Counted from the stretch's first letter, positions 16,389-25,080 are shown. The stretch: 64,000 nt of DNA from Pandoraea anhela (GCF_902459655.1 NZ_CABPSB010000017.1:1-64000); one strand, 5' to 3'. The notes: a model not told the origin generated them from the sequence alone. Program-made: numbers and translations.

Positions 16389-16496
16389 TCAGAACAGCGC
16401 CATCACATCGTTGATGAATTTGGCGACCGGCGCCGCCCGGCTTGCCCACGTGCCAAAGACCACCAGTCCATCGCAGATCGGTCCAATCAGAGCCAT
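16389..16496 (-). CDS. 35-residue amphipathic peptide, copy A
   Basis: Encodes MALIGPICDGLVVFGTWASR and then AAPVAKFINDVMALF, preceded by GGAGGTGTGAA. It is upstream of copy B in the same direction, 49 bp apart, and the surrounding DNA is duplicated as a unit of about 157 bp. Differences from copy B are confined to the N-terminal half, while the C-terminal 18 residues are invariant. This pattern suggests selection on the peptide. A promoter with a CRP/FNR-like site appears upstream. Confidence 0.7.
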   Translation of the reverse strand: MALIGPICDGLVVFGTWASRAAPVAKFINDVMALF

Positions 16497-16522
16497 TTCA
16501 CACCTCCGGTTTCGTTAGCCTT

Positions 16523-16554
16523 CGTTTCGTCGTTTCGTCGTTTCGTCGTTTCGC
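16523..16554. repeat. Four tandem 8-bp repeats
   Basis: CGTTTCGT three times followed by CGTTTCGC. It lies in the predicted 5' untranslated leader of the small-peptide transcript. Confidence 0.7.
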
Positions 16555-16602
16555 GTTTGTCGCGAGTTGGCTCAAAGATAAACCTCGGGTCGGGAGCTGA
16601 AA

Positions 16603-16618
16603 ACTGAGATAAATCACA
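16603..16618 (-). promoter_or_regulatory. CRP/FNR-like site upstream of the peptide pair
   Basis: On the minus strand TGTGA-TTTATC-TCAGT. The first half is a perfect CRP half-site and the second matches three of five positions. Its centre is about 42 bp before the start point expected from the TATCTT -10, the spacing of a class II activator site. Confidence 0.4.
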
Positions 16619-16818
16619 GTCGGGCGTGGCAGACGGATCGACGGCTGCGGCGCAGGCCGCGCACATCGGCCGCAATGTCATCGTCATGACATCTGTCGAC
16701 AGTCCCAAGCGACGGGGAAAAGCGCCGTCTCACGCCCGTCAACCCCTGTCGCACAGAGCAGTCGGGGGTCGGAAGGCGCGCGCAGTGTAAACTGCTGGGT
16801 TTTTGACCCCCCAGTGGA

Positions 16819-17616
16819 ATGGTGCAAGTGTCCCGGCGTCCCGTTATCAGCGCCCCAACACTCATACGCTCGCTGGCCCGCCTGAGCGCGTTCACGCCCC
16901 CCGAGGCCGCGCCGTCGCTCTCGGACCGAATGAGCCAGTGGCTGGGCTGGACCGACGCCATCGCGTTGTCGTCGGCCCTGAAAGCCCACCCGCCGGCGGC
17001 AACGCCCGGCGCGCGTCCGGCTGCGCAGGACCCGGCGAGCGAACTCGCACGCGTGCGCGCCGAGCTGGCCGCCGCCATCGCCCGCGATTGCGGTCTGGCC
17101 GCCGCGCCCGGCGGGCAGATTCGCGCACTGAGCGCCGCCGAGCGTCAACGCGCCGCGTCCTTCGCCGAATTCCCGGCGTATCGACAACGCTACGCGACCT
17201 CGCAGCAGACGATGGATACGGCGATTAGCGCCCTGCGCACCCGCCTGCGGGCTCAGTTGGCCACGCAGTCGCCAGACGCTGCCCGACTCGCCAGCGTCGA
17301 CGCCGTTATGGAACGCGTGATGGGCGCACGTGAGCGCACACTGCTGTCGAGCGTGCCGAATTTGCTCGAAGGACACTTCGTGCGGCTGCGCGATACGGAA
17401 CAGGCGGCAATGGCCGCTCCGCGCGTGCCCGGTGCACCGCCGCTCCCCCCGGCCGGCACCTGGCTCGACACCTTCCACCGGGATATGCAGAGCGTTTTGC
17501 TCGCGGAACTGGATATACGCCTGGAACCGATCGAAGGGCTGATCGCCGCCCTCGCCTCGGTCGCCACCGGCGAAAACGTTATTGAACCCGGACAACATGA
17601 CCCGTTACCTCGTTGA
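16819..17616 (+). CDS. DUF3348 protein, first gene of the stator-like operon
   Basis: A 265-residue, Ala/Arg-rich helical protein without signal peptide or membrane segment, matching the DUF3348 family of Burkholderiales and Xanthomonadales. The N-terminal VQVSRRPVISAPTLIRSLAR and the C-terminal DTFHRDMQSVLLAELDIRLE are the most characteristic parts. It overlaps the DUF802 start by 20 bp, so they are probably co-translated. Its job is unknown; a cytoplasmic partner or assembly factor of the DUF802/OmpA membrane complex is the natural inference. Confidence 0.8.
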   Translation: MVQVSRRPVISAPTLIRSLARLSAFTPPEAAPSLSDRMSQWLGWTDAIALSSALKAHPPAATPGARPAAQDPASELARVRAELAAAIARDCGLAAAPGGQIRALSAAERQRAASFAEFPAYRQRYATSQQTMDTAISALRTRLRAQLATQSPDAARLASVDAVMERVMGARERTLLSSVPNLLEGHFVRLRDTEQAAMAAPRVPGAPPLPPAGTWLDTFHRDMQSVLLAELDIRLEPIEGLIAALASVATGENVIEPGQHDPLPR

Positions 17617-20600
17617 TCTCGTTGCCTTTGTCGCAGGGCTGGCCGTCGTCGGCTGGATCGCCATCGGCTATGCCGGCACCAATACCCTCGCGCTTGCCGT
17701 CGCGCTGCTGATCGCCGCCGTTTATCTCATCGGCGCGCTCGAACTCAAGCGCTTCCATCAGTCGACGAACGCTCTCGCCAATGCCGTGGCCGGCCTGAAC
17801 GCTCCCCCCGCCTCGCTGCCGTCATGGCTCGACACGCTGCCCGCCGGATTGCGCACCGCCGTGCGGCTGCGCGTGGAAGGCGAACGGGTGGGCCTGCCCG
17901 GCCCGGCCCTCACGCCTTACCTCGTTGGCCTGCTCGTGCTGCTCGGCATGCTCGGCACGTTCCTCGGGATGGCCGCCACGCTGCGCGGCACCGGCATCGC
18001 CCTCGAAGGCGCGACCGATCTGCAAGCGATTCGCGCCTCGCTCGCCTCGCCGGTCAAGGGTCTCGGCTTCGCGTTCGGCACGTCGGTCGCCGGTGTCGCG
18101 ACCTCGGCCATGCTCGGCCTGCTCGCCGCACTCGCGCGCAAGGAACGCGCCCACGTCGTCCAATCGCTCGACGCCCGCATCGTCACGACGCTGCGCGGTT
18201 TCTCCCAGCAGCATCAACGCGAAACCACGCTGCAACTGCTTCAGCAGCAAGCGACAGTCATGCCGGCGCTCGTCGAGCGTCTGCAAGACATGATGGCCGC
18301 GATGGAGCGCCAGAGTCAGGCGCTCGGCGAACGTCTGGTCGCGAATCAGGACGCGCTGCACGCCAAGACGGACGCCTCCTACGCACAACTGACCAGCGCG
18401 ATGCAGCAGTACCTGAAGGACAGCGTCGCCACCACGGCAAGCGCCGCTGGCGCGGCGATTCGTCCGGAGGTGGAAGCGACGATGGCCAGCCTCGCGCGCG
18501 AGACCGCCACCTGGCACCAGACCGTGTCCAACGCCGTGCAAGACCGCATGGATGGCCTGTCCGATCGCTTCGAAGCGACGACCACCCGCGTGGCCAACGT
18601 CTGGAAGGATTCGCTCGACGCGCAATTGCGCACCAATGAATCGCTCGCCACCGACCTGCGCGCCGCGCTCGGCGACTTCACGCAAACGTTCGAGACCCGC
18701 TCGTCGCGACTCGTCGACGATGTCGCCGCCCGACTCGAATCGGCGACGACGCACGTCGGCAATGCGCATGCGGACGTCGCGAAAACATGGGAGGCGTCGC
18801 TCGTCACGCAACAGCGCAGCAACGACGCGCTCGCCGAGAACCTCGGCGCCGCTCTGGCGCAATTCGCGCAGACCTTCGAGACACGCTCGGCCAAGCTGGT
18901 CGACGATGTTGCCGCACGCCTCGACGCCACAACGGGCCACGTCAGCGCTGCACATGCCGGCATCGCGCACACATGGGAGACGTCGCTCAGCACGCAACAG
19001 CAAACGAACGACGCGCTCGCCAAAGCCCTCGGCGCCACGCTCGCACAGTTCACCGAGTCGTTCCAGGCACGCTCTGCCGGTCTGCTCGCAGACGTCGCCA
19101 CACGTCTGGACAGCGCCACCGGCAGCATCGCCACGGCACAGACGACCGTGGCCGAAGCCTGGGCGCAGGCGCTCGGTCAGCAGCAGCAATCGCACGACGC
19201 CCTCACGCAATCGCTCGGCACTGCGCTGGAGCGTTTCGCCCAAACGTTCGAAGCGCGCTCCGGCGCGTTGCTGGGCGACATCGCCGCCAAGCTCGACACC
19301 GCGAGCGGCAACGTGAGCGGCGCGCACGCGCGCGTTGCACAGGCATGGGACCAGTCCATCGCGTTGCAGCAGCAAGCCAATGCCGCGCTGAACACCGAAC
19401 TATCCGCAGCGCTCACGCGCTTCACCGACACCTTCGAGCAGCGCTGCGCACATCTCATCGACGGCGTGAGCCAGCGCACCGAAGGCGCAATGCACAGCGT
19501 GTCGGAGACGGCCGCCGTCGTCTCCGGCGAATGGCAGCAGGCGATCACCGCGCAGCAATCGGCCAACGATACCCTCGCCCGCGATCTCGCCAACGCCCTC
19601 ACCCGCTTTGCCGAGACGTTCGAAGCGCACGCGTCGCAGTTGCTGCAAAGCGTCTCCGCGCAGATGGATTCGACGTCTGCCAACGTCGCACAGACGTGGC
19701 GCGACGCCGTTGCGGCGCACGCGCGCACGAACGAGCGTCTGGCCGACGGCAATCAGCAACTCGTCGCCGCAACCACTCAGGCGTTCACCGAACACAGCGC
19801 CTCGCTGCTCCAAGCGCTCAGCGCCGCCAACACCGCACATCACGACGCCACCGCCGAGCGCGAGACGCAACGCCTGTCCGCCTGGACCGAAACGCTCGAA
19901 GGCACGCTCGCCACGCTGCGCGCGGAATGGCAGCAAGTCGGCGCGCAAACGGCCAGCCAACAGCAGGCGATCTGCGACACGCTGGCCCGCACCGCATTGG
20001 AGATGTCCGAACAGACGCGCGCCAACGCCAGCGACACCCTCGCGGAAATCTCGCGTCTGGTGCAAACGGCGTCCGAAGCGCCGAAGGCCGCCGCCGAGAT
20101 CATCGGCGAACTGCGTCAGAAGCTCTCCGACAGCATGGTGCGCGACAACGCGATGCTCGAAGAGCGCTCGCGACTGCTCGACACGCTGGGCACACTACTC
20201 GACACCGTCAAGCACGCGGGCAACGAGCAACGCGCCGCCGTCGACGAACTGGTGACGACATCCGCCCAGTTGCTGGAGCGCGCCGGCGCGAATCTGGGCG
20301 AGGCGCTCGCCGCGCAAACGGAGAAGCTCACGCAGGCATCCGCACAAGTCACCGGCAGCGTGATCGAGATCGCGAGCCTGGGCGACGCCTTCGGTGCGGC
20401 CGTGCAATCGTTCGGCGAATCGAACACGCAATTGCTCGAACACCTGCAACGCATCGAAGCCGCGCTCGACAAGTCGATGGCGCGCAGCGACGAACAACTC
20501 GGCTACTACGTCGCGCAGGCGCGCGAAGTCGTGGAACTGAGCGTGATGTCGCAGAAGCAAATCCTCGAGAATCTTCAGGACATGGCGCAAACGCGTGCAC

Positions 20601-20656
20601 ACGCCGCATTGGCCGCAACCTCGCAGGCGGCGCAACCGGGTAGCGTGGCAGCATGA
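17597..20656 (+). CDS. DUF802 protein: MotA/ZorA-like membrane protein with 62-residue repeat tail
   Basis: A 1019-residue protein. Four membrane segments lie in the first 190 residues (around 2-25, 29-49, 110-130 and 155-180), with a LVLLGMLGTFLGMAATLRG segment like MotA/ExbB/ZorA proteins. From about residue 336 come six tandem repeats of 62 residues, each opening with Trp and containing a QQ-x2-ND-x-LA...F-x2-TFE pattern, then a long coiled coil. This matches the design of a ZorA-type stator whose tail reaches into the cytoplasm. The ATG at 17597 is used; a TTG at 17582 is the alternative. The stop overlaps the OmpA start. Confidence 0.8.
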   Translation: MTRYLVDLVAFVAGLAVVGWIAIGYAGTNTLALAVALLIAAVYLIGALELKRFHQSTNALANAVAGLNAPPASLPSWLDTLPAGLRTAVRLRVEGERVGLPGPALTPYLVGLLVLLGMLGTFLGMAATLRGTGIALEGATDLQAIRASLASPVKGLGFAFGTSVAGVATSAMLGLLAALARKERAHVVQSLDARIVTTLRGFSQQHQRETTLQLLQQQATVMPALVERLQDMMAAMERQSQALGERLVANQDALHAKTDASYAQLTSAMQQYLKDSVATTASAAGAAIRPEVEATMASLARETATWHQTVSNAVQDRMDGLSDRFEATTTRVANVWKDSLDAQLRTNESLATDLRAALGDFTQTFETRSSRLVDDVAARLESATTHVGNAHADVAKTWEASLVTQQRSNDALAENLGAALAQFAQTFETRSAKLVDDVAARLDATTGHVSAAHAGIAHTWETSLSTQQQTNDALAKALGATLAQFTESFQARSAGLLADVATRLDSATGSIATAQTTVAEAWAQALGQQQQSHDALTQSLGTALERFAQTFEARSGALLGDIAAKLDTASGNVSGAHARVAQAWDQSIALQQQANAALNTELSAALTRFTDTFEQRCAHLIDGVSQRTEGAMHSVSETAAVVSGEWQQAITAQQSANDTLARDLANALTRFAETFEAHASQLLQSVSAQMDSTSANVAQTWRDAVAAHARTNERLADGNQQLVAATTQAFTEHSASLLQALSAANTAHHDATAERETQRLSAWTETLEGTLATLRAEWQQVGAQTASQQQAICDTLARTALEMSEQTRANASDTLAEISRLVQTASEAPKAAAEIIGELRQKLSDSMVRDNAMLEERSRLLDTLGTLLDTVKHAGNEQRAAVDELVTTSAQLLERAGANLGEALAAQTEKLTQASAQVTGSVIEIASLGDAFGAAVQSFGESNTQLLEHLQRIEAALDKSMARSDEQLGYYVAQAREVVELSVMSQKQILENLQDMAQTRAHAALAATSQAAQPGSVAA
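18602..19711 (+). repeat. Intragenic 186-bp repeats coding for 62-residue units
   Basis: Trp-to-Trp spacing is 62 residues for five consecutive units and 55 for the sixth. The units diverge in sequence but keep TFE and the hydrophobic pattern, so they are old and under selection for length. Confidence 0.8.
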
Positions 20657-21330
20657 GGGACGGCATGAGGGAGGAGGTCGACGTCGATATCGCAGACGGC
20701 GACATCGGTGCCGCCGCGCCGACCTGGGCCGTCTTTGGCGATCTGATGTCGGTGATGCTCGGCGCGTTCGTGCTCATCATGCTCGGGGTGATCGGCATGC
20801 AGATCGAACTGTCCGCCAAGCTCGAACGCGAGGTGAGGGAGCGTCAGGTCGAGACGCAACGCCGCGAGACGCTTGAAAAAGCACTCGCCGGGCCGCTCGC
20901 GGGCGGTCGCGTCACGCTGGTGAACGGTCGTATCGGCATCAGCGGGAACGTGCTTTTCGCGCTGAACTCGGATCAACTGCAACCGCAGGGTCGCGAAGTG
21001 CTCCGAAGCCTCGCCGCTCCGCTTGCCGCCTATCTGCGTGCCAGCGACGAGATCCTCATGGTCAGCGGCTTTACCGACGACCAGCAAGTGCGCGAGACGA
21101 ACCGTCGATTCGCGGATAACTGGGAATTGTCGGCGCAGCGCGCGCTCACCGTCACGCGCGAGCTGATCGCCGCCGGCGTGCCGCCGTCCTCCGTCTTCTC
21201 CGCCGCTTTCGGTGCGGAACAACCGGTAACGTCGAATGCCGACGAAGCCGGTCGCGCGAAGAACCGGCGCGTGGAAATCGCACCGATGCCACGCAGCAGC
21301 GCCAGCAACGCGGGCAAACCGAATGCCTGA
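20653..21330 (+). CDS. OmpA-family MotB/ZorB-like protein
   Basis: A 225-residue protein with a short N-terminal cytoplasmic part, one membrane helix (VFGDLMSVMLGAFVLIMLGV) and a periplasmic OmpA-like peptidoglycan-binding domain (about 90-215: LFALNSDQLQPQG, GFTDDQQVRETNRRFADNWE, NRRVEI). D30 in FGDLM sits at the position of the ion-carrying Asp of MotB and ZorB. It starts within the DUF802 stop (ATGA); a second ATG at 20665 with GAGGGACGG upstream is possible. It likely forms the plug/anchor half of an ion-driven complex with DUF802. Confidence 0.85.
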   Translation: MRDGMREEVDVDIADGDIGAAAPTWAVFGDLMSVMLGAFVLIMLGVIGMQIELSAKLEREVRERQVETQRRETLEKALAGPLAGGRVTLVNGRIGISGNVLFALNSDQLQPQGREVLRSLAAPLAAYLRASDEILMVSGFTDDQQVRETNRRFADNWELSAQRALTVTRELIAAGVPPSSVFSAAFGAEQPVTSNADEAGRAKNRRVEIAPMPRSSASNAGKPNA

Positions 21331-22300
21331 CATGCGCGACGCCCGGCCCCCGATGCATGAACACCCGACGCCAGCCGACGAAACGGTCACGCCCGATCGC
21401 CCTGAAGCCGCGCACGAGTCGGACACCTTGACGCAGGCGTCGGATCTTCCGAGGCAAATATACGCGCAAGCGCACGCGCAGGCAGAAACCACCGACGCCA
21501 TTGCTGCCCCCCTCGCGCGCCCTGTCGCGGAACAACTCGCCGCATGGCGCGATGGGGGTGTCGATAAGCGCGACCCGGTTCGGTTTCATCGCATCGAAGC
21601 GCTTTCGCTGCGTATGCACGCGTACGACGGCGACGTGCGCCGCGTACTGGAAACCCGCCTCGGACGGCTGACCGCCGAACTTGCGAAATCGTTCGACGGC
21701 CCGCCGCCATCGTCTGTGACGCGCGAGGCCCGGGCATCCGACGCCGCCTCGCCGCTCGTCGCGCTGACGACGGAGATTGCGCAACGCGTCGGCGTGCGCG
21801 AGTTTCCCACGCCATCGGCCGCGCCCACCACGACCGCGCGCGCGCCCGCACACGCGGCGCCTGGCGCTGCGGTGTCCCCGAAGCGCCCCGTCGCGCCGAC
21901 CGCCCCTGCACCGGTGGCGATCACGCCGACGGTCATCGCGACGGACGACGCCTTCGAAGACCTCGACGTGCTCGAATACTTCCGTGAGACGTGGTCGAAG
22001 CTGAGCACCGACGGCAATCTGCGCCAGTCGCTCGCGCAAGTGCCCGAAAACGCCGGACCGCTCAATTCCAGCCATCTCGTGCATCGTGCGCTGTCGCTCA
22101 TGCACGACGTGTCCCCCGATTATTTGCGCCATTTCCTGCGCCATGCCGACGCCCTGTCATGGCTCGAAGACATGGAAACCACCGGTGTCTTCGGCAACAA
22201 GAGCGCCGCGCGCCGCAGCGAGCGCCAAGCCGACGCGCGCGAAGGCGCGCTGAAGCGTTCTGGTCGTGACGCGTTGCGGATTGCGCGACGGTTGGCGTAA
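21323..22300 (+). CDS. DUF2894 protein, last gene of the stator-like operon
   Basis: A 325-residue soluble protein with a Pro/Ala-rich middle (about residues 140-200). Conserved blocks are VDKRDPVRFHRIEALSLRMH and a C-terminal LEYFRETWSKLSTDGNLRQS with LRHFLRHADALSWLEDME. Family DUF2894, found in this same four-gene order. The start at 21323 overlaps the OmpA stop by 8 bp; ATG at 21332 or 21353 is also possible. Unknown function, presumed partner of the membrane complex. Confidence 0.8.
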   Translation: MPDMRDARPPMHEHPTPADETVTPDRPEAAHESDTLTQASDLPRQIYAQAHAQAETTDAIAAPLARPVAEQLAAWRDGGVDKRDPVRFHRIEALSLRMHAYDGDVRRVLETRLGRLTAELAKSFDGPPPSSVTREARASDAASPLVALTTEIAQRVGVREFPTPSAAPTTTARAPAHAAPGAAVSPKRPVAPTAPAPVAITPTVIATDDAFEDLDVLEYFRETWSKLSTDGNLRQSLAQVPENAGPLNSSHLVHRALSLMHDVSPDYLRHFLRHADALSWLEDMETTGVFGNKSAARRSERQADAREGALKRSGRDALRIARRLA

Positions 22301-22315
22301 CGTCTGCCCGTCAAC

Positions 22316-22345
22316 TTGCCAGTCATGGGGGTTCCGAGGGATAAT
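22316..22345 (+). promoter_or_regulatory. Promoter of the trmB leader
   Basis: TTGCCA (22316-22321) and GATAAT (22340-22345) with an 18-bp spacer, just after the DUF2894 stop. The expected start is near 22352. Confidence 0.55.
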
Positions 22346-22351
22346 CGAGCC

Positions 22352-22472
22352 CGATCCCGCCGCCACGGCACGGGAAAATCCTTTGAAAAATCATCGTGTT
22401 GGGCGCTGCTTGCACCGCCTGTCGCACGCAGCACTCCCTCGACAAGCCGTCGTCCCAGACGGCTTTTTGTTT
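22352..22472 (+). ncRNA. Candidate leader RNA or small RNA upstream of trmB
   Basis: About 120 nt from the predicted start to an intrinsic terminator that ends three bases before the trmB ATG. The transcript has a GCGCTGC...GCAGCAC pairing potential in its middle. It is either an attenuating leader of trmB or an independent sRNA; it does not carry the 4.5S or 6S signatures I know. Boundaries are predictions. Confidence 0.4.
22444..22472 (+). terminator. Intrinsic terminator directly before trmB
   Basis: AAGCCGTC-GTCCCA-GACGGCTT, an 8-bp perfect stem, followed by TTTGTTT. The hairpin and T-run occupy the place where a ribosome site for the ATG at 22475 should be. Confidence 0.75.
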
Positions 22473-22474
22473 CC

Positions 22475-23308
22475 ATGACGAACCACGGACAACCGCCGGC
22501 TGACGACGCGCTCCCGGCCCACGACGACGCCGACCTCGACGCGTCGCCCACCCACGCCTCCCCCGATTCGGAACACGACGAGCACGACGAGCACGGCGAA
22601 CATTATGTCGGCCCGGACGGCGTGGCCCATCCGCGCCGCATCCGCAGTTTCGTGCGTCGCGCCGGACGTAGCTCGGAAGCGCAGAAGCGTGCCTTCGACG
22701 AGCTCGGCCCGAAGTTCTTGCTGCCCTATGCCCCCGAGACGCTCGACTGGCCCGCGGCATTCGACCGTGCGAATGCCCCGCGCATTCTCGAAATCGGCTT
22801 CGGCATGGGCGACGGCACCGCGCATATCGCGAAGCTGCGCCCGCACGACGATTTCCTCGGCGTGGAAGTGCACGAGCCGGGCGTGGGCGCGCTGCTCAAG
22901 CTCATCGGCACGACACCGCTGTCCAACGTGCGCATCATCCAGCACGACGCCGTGGAAGTCGTCCAGCACATGCTGCCGGAAGGCTCGCTCGATGGCGTGC
23001 ACGTCTTCTTCCCGGATCCGTGGCACAAGAAGCGCCACCACAAGCGCCGCCTGCTGCAACCGCCGTTCGTGGCGTTGCTGGCATCGCGTCTGAAGCCGGG
23101 CGGTTATCTGCACTGCGCAACCGACTGGCAGGCGTATGCCGAGCAGATGCTCGAAGTGCTTGGCGGCGAGGCGTCGCTCGAGAACACGTCGTCCGAGGCG
23201 ACCGGTTACGCGCCGCGGCCGGACTATCGTCCCGTGACGAAGTTCGAGAACCGTGGCCTGCGCCTCGGTCATGGCGTGTGGGATCTGGTGTTCCGCAAGC
23301 GCGGCTGA
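22475..23308 (+). CDS. trmB: tRNA (guanine-N7)-methyltransferase
   Basis: Methylates G46 in the variable loop of tRNAs using S-adenosylmethionine. 277 residues; the SAM site is [13 protein letters not shown], with [16 protein letters not shown] and a C-terminal [11 protein letters not shown] typical of TrmB. The first 48 residues are a low-complexity Asp/His/Glu-rich extension absent from most homologues. No ribosome site precedes the ATG, since an intrinsic terminator ends three bases upstream. An in-frame GTG at 22622 would give a normal-length enzyme, so the true start is open. Confidence 0.92.
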   Translation: MTNHGQPPADDALPAHDDADLDASPTHASPDSEHDEHDEHGEHYVGPDGVAHPRRIRSFVRRAGRSSEAQKRAFDELGPKFLLPYAPETLDWPAAFDRANAPRILEIGFGMGDGTAHIAKLRPHDDFLGVEVHEPGVGALLKLIGTTPLSNVRIIQHDAVEVVQHMLPEGSLDGVHVFFPDPWHKKRHHKRRLLQPPFVALLASRLKPGGYLHCATDWQAYAEQMLEVLGGEASLENTSSEATGYAPRPDYRPVTKFENRGLRLGHGVWDLVFRKRG

Positions 23309-23335
23309 TCTCGCCTCGGGCATCTCGCGCACGAC

Positions 23336-23425
23336 AAAAAAAGGGCACCCCGCTGAAGTGCCCCCAAACACTGGATTGCTGTCCGATGCTTGGGGGTGTC
23401 TTCGCACTCGGGTGCCCGCTTTTTC
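23336..23425. terminator. Bidirectional terminator between trmB and uppP
   Basis: For the minus strand, GGGCAC/GTGCCC (23343-23363) is followed by seven T residues (23336-23342 as A on plus). On the plus strand GGGTGCCC (23410-23417) can pair with GGGCACCC and is followed by GCTTTTT. Confidence 0.65.
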
Positions 23426-23449
23426 ATGCGACGTCCGACCGCACGATCG

Positions 23450-24292
23450 TCAGTCCGTCCAGACCACCAGCCCGCTGTAAGCCGACGCCAGCACGACCAG
23501 ACCGAAGACGATCCGGTACCACGCGAACGCCGTGAAGTCGTGCGAGGCAATGTAGCGCAGCAGCCAGCGCACGCAGATGAAGGCGCTGATGAACGCGAAC
23601 ACGAAGCCGATGCCGAACAGGCCGAAGTCCTCGACCTCGAGCATCGAGCGCGACTTGTAAAGCTCGTAAATCGTCGCGCCGAACAGAATCGGAATCGCGA
23701 GGAAGAACGAAAACTCGGTCGCTACGCGCCGCTCCAGCCCGAACATCATGCCGCCGATGATCGTCGCCCCCGAGCGCGACGTGCCGGGCACCAGCGCGAG
23801 GCACTGCGCGAAGCCGACCTTCAGCGCGTCGACGGCGCTCAGATCGTCGATCGATCGCACGCGCGGCAACTTGCCCGCCGCCACGTTGCGACGGTTGTGA
23901 CGCTCCACGAACAGAATGATCACGCCGCCGACGATGAACGCCGTGGCCACCACGAGCGGATTGAACAGCACCGCCTTGATGTGCTTGCCGAACAGCAAGC
24001 CCAGCAAGATGGCAGGCACGCACGCGATCACGACGTTCACCGCGAAGCGACGCGCCTTCGCATCGTGGCCGAGTCCGCTCACGACCTGTGCGATCTTCGC
24101 GCGAAACTCCCAGCACACTGCGAGAATCGCGCCGAACTGAATCACGATGTCGAAGATCTTGCCCTTGTCGTCGTTGAAGTTCAGCAAGCTGCCGACGAGG
24201 ATCAGATGCCCGGTCGAGGAGATCGGCAGAAACTCGGTCAGACCTTCGACGACACCGAGAATGACGGCTTTGAGCGCCAGCAACAAGTCCAT
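23450..24292 (-). CDS. uppP: Undecaprenyl-diphosphatase
   Basis: Integral membrane enzyme (BacA/UppP) that dephosphorylates undecaprenyl diphosphate to recycle the lipid carrier for peptidoglycan and surface glycans. 280 residues with about eight helices. Signature motifs are present: [15 protein letters not shown] near the N-terminus and [16 protein letters not shown] in the second active-site loop. It supplies the carrier used by the WecA-like and Wzx genes further right. The family is also linked to bacitracin tolerance. Confidence 0.95.
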   Translation of the reverse strand: MDLLLALKAVILGVVEGLTEFLPISSTGHLILVGSLLNFNDDKGKIFDIVIQFGAILAVCWEFRAKIAQVVSGLGHDAKARRFAVNVVIACVPAILLGLLFGKHIKAVLFNPLVVATAFIVGGVIILFVERHNRRNVAAGKLPRVRSIDDLSAVDALKVGFAQCLALVPGTSRSGATIIGGMMFGLERRVATEFSFFLAIPILFGATIYELYKSRSMLEVEDFGLFGIGFVFAFISAFICVRWLLRYIASHDFTAFAWYRIVFGLVVLASAYSGLVVWTD

Positions 24293-24341
24293 GCAATGCG
24301 TTCCTGAAAAGGGAAGAATCGAGGCGATGACAGTGCGCAGA

Positions 24342-24959
24342 TCAGCGCGTGTCGAACTTGACGTTCACGCCATGCGACAGCACGGTGATGGCCCCCGGCT
24401 GACGCACGGCGCCGCCGATGTTGAGCTGCTCCGGCTTGAACGTGTAGATCGGCGCGCCCTGCAACAACTGCGTTGCGATCAATGCGCCTGCGGCGTTCAA
24501 CTGACGTGACCACCGCTCCGGCAAGCCGTCGATGGTGAAGGTCTCGACCTCCGGATCCCGTAACACGACGGACAATGTGGCCGGATCGTAGGCGAGTGCG
24601 CCGCCGAGGGGAAGCGTTACGGTCGCATCGACTGCCACCGCGAGACGATTGCGCTCGGGCAGCAGGGTCAGACGCGGATGCGACAAATTGACGTCGAGCA
24701 CCGCCAGCACGCGACGGTCGAACGGAAACTTGCGTTCGAGCGCGCGCTGCAACTGCCCCTCGGAGAAGGTGTAGTCGTTGCCGAAAGGCAGGCCCGCGCA
24801 TCCGGCAAGGCCAGCGGCCAGCGCGGCCGCGCCGGTCATCGTCAGCCAGCGGCGACGCGACAGACCATAGGCCCGCGAGGTGCGCGGCAAGACATCTTGC
24901 GACGCCAGCGCGTCGCACTGCTGACGAACGATCGAATCTGGAGGAGTGTTAACCGGCAT
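24342..24959 (-). CDS. DUF1439 lipoprotein with Tat-like signal
   Basis: A 205-residue YceB-like protein. A leader with twin arginines ([20 protein letters not shown]) runs into a lipobox LAGC, suggesting a Tat-exported lipoprotein. The mature part ([40 protein letters not shown]) is a lipid-binding-like DUF1439 domain. The start at 24959 leaves about 35 residues before the signal, so a start closer to the SRRRW motif is possible. It lies upstream of uppP on the same strand with a 49-bp gap; physiological role unknown. Confidence 0.8.
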   Translation of the reverse strand: MPVNTPPDSIVRQQCDALASQDVLPRTSRAYGLSRRRWLTMTGAAALAAGLAGCAGLPFGNDYTFSEGQLQRALERKFPFDRRVLAVLDVNLSHPRLTLLPERNRLAVAVDATVTLPLGGALAYDPATLSVVLRDPEVETFTIDGLPERWSRQLNAAGALIATQLLQGAPIYTFKPEQLNIGGAVRQPGAITVLSHGVNVKFDTR

Positions 24960-25080
24960 GAGGCGTTCCGCTTCAGGGCGTCAGACGCCCGACACGCGCG
25001 ACTATAGCACTCGCCTATGACACGGCCCCGCGTCTGCCTAAGCCTTCTTGATATCTGCCTGACGTCTGTCCGGGATGCGC

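Larger units (their letters stand above)
16497..16818. other. Divergent intergenic region between peptide pair and DUF3348 operon
   Basis: 322 bp with no gene. On the minus strand it carries four 8-bp GACGAAAC-type repeats (16523-16554), a -10-like TATCTT (16575-16580) and a CRP/FNR-like site (16603-16618). On the plus strand TGTAAACT (about 16786-16793) may be a -10 for the DUF3348 operon, followed by a CTGGG/CCCAG inverted repeat near the ribosome site. Confidence 0.5.

Noticed and set aside
17822-19375. 517-residue open frame antisense to the DUF802 gene
   Set aside because: Arg/Glu-rich translation caused by high-GC third-position bias on the opposite strand; no ribosome site or domain.
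22352-22472. 4.5S or 6S RNA gene
   Set aside because: The GGAAGC-type SRP loop and the 6S central bubble pattern are not present; kept only as an unassigned leader/sRNA candidate.
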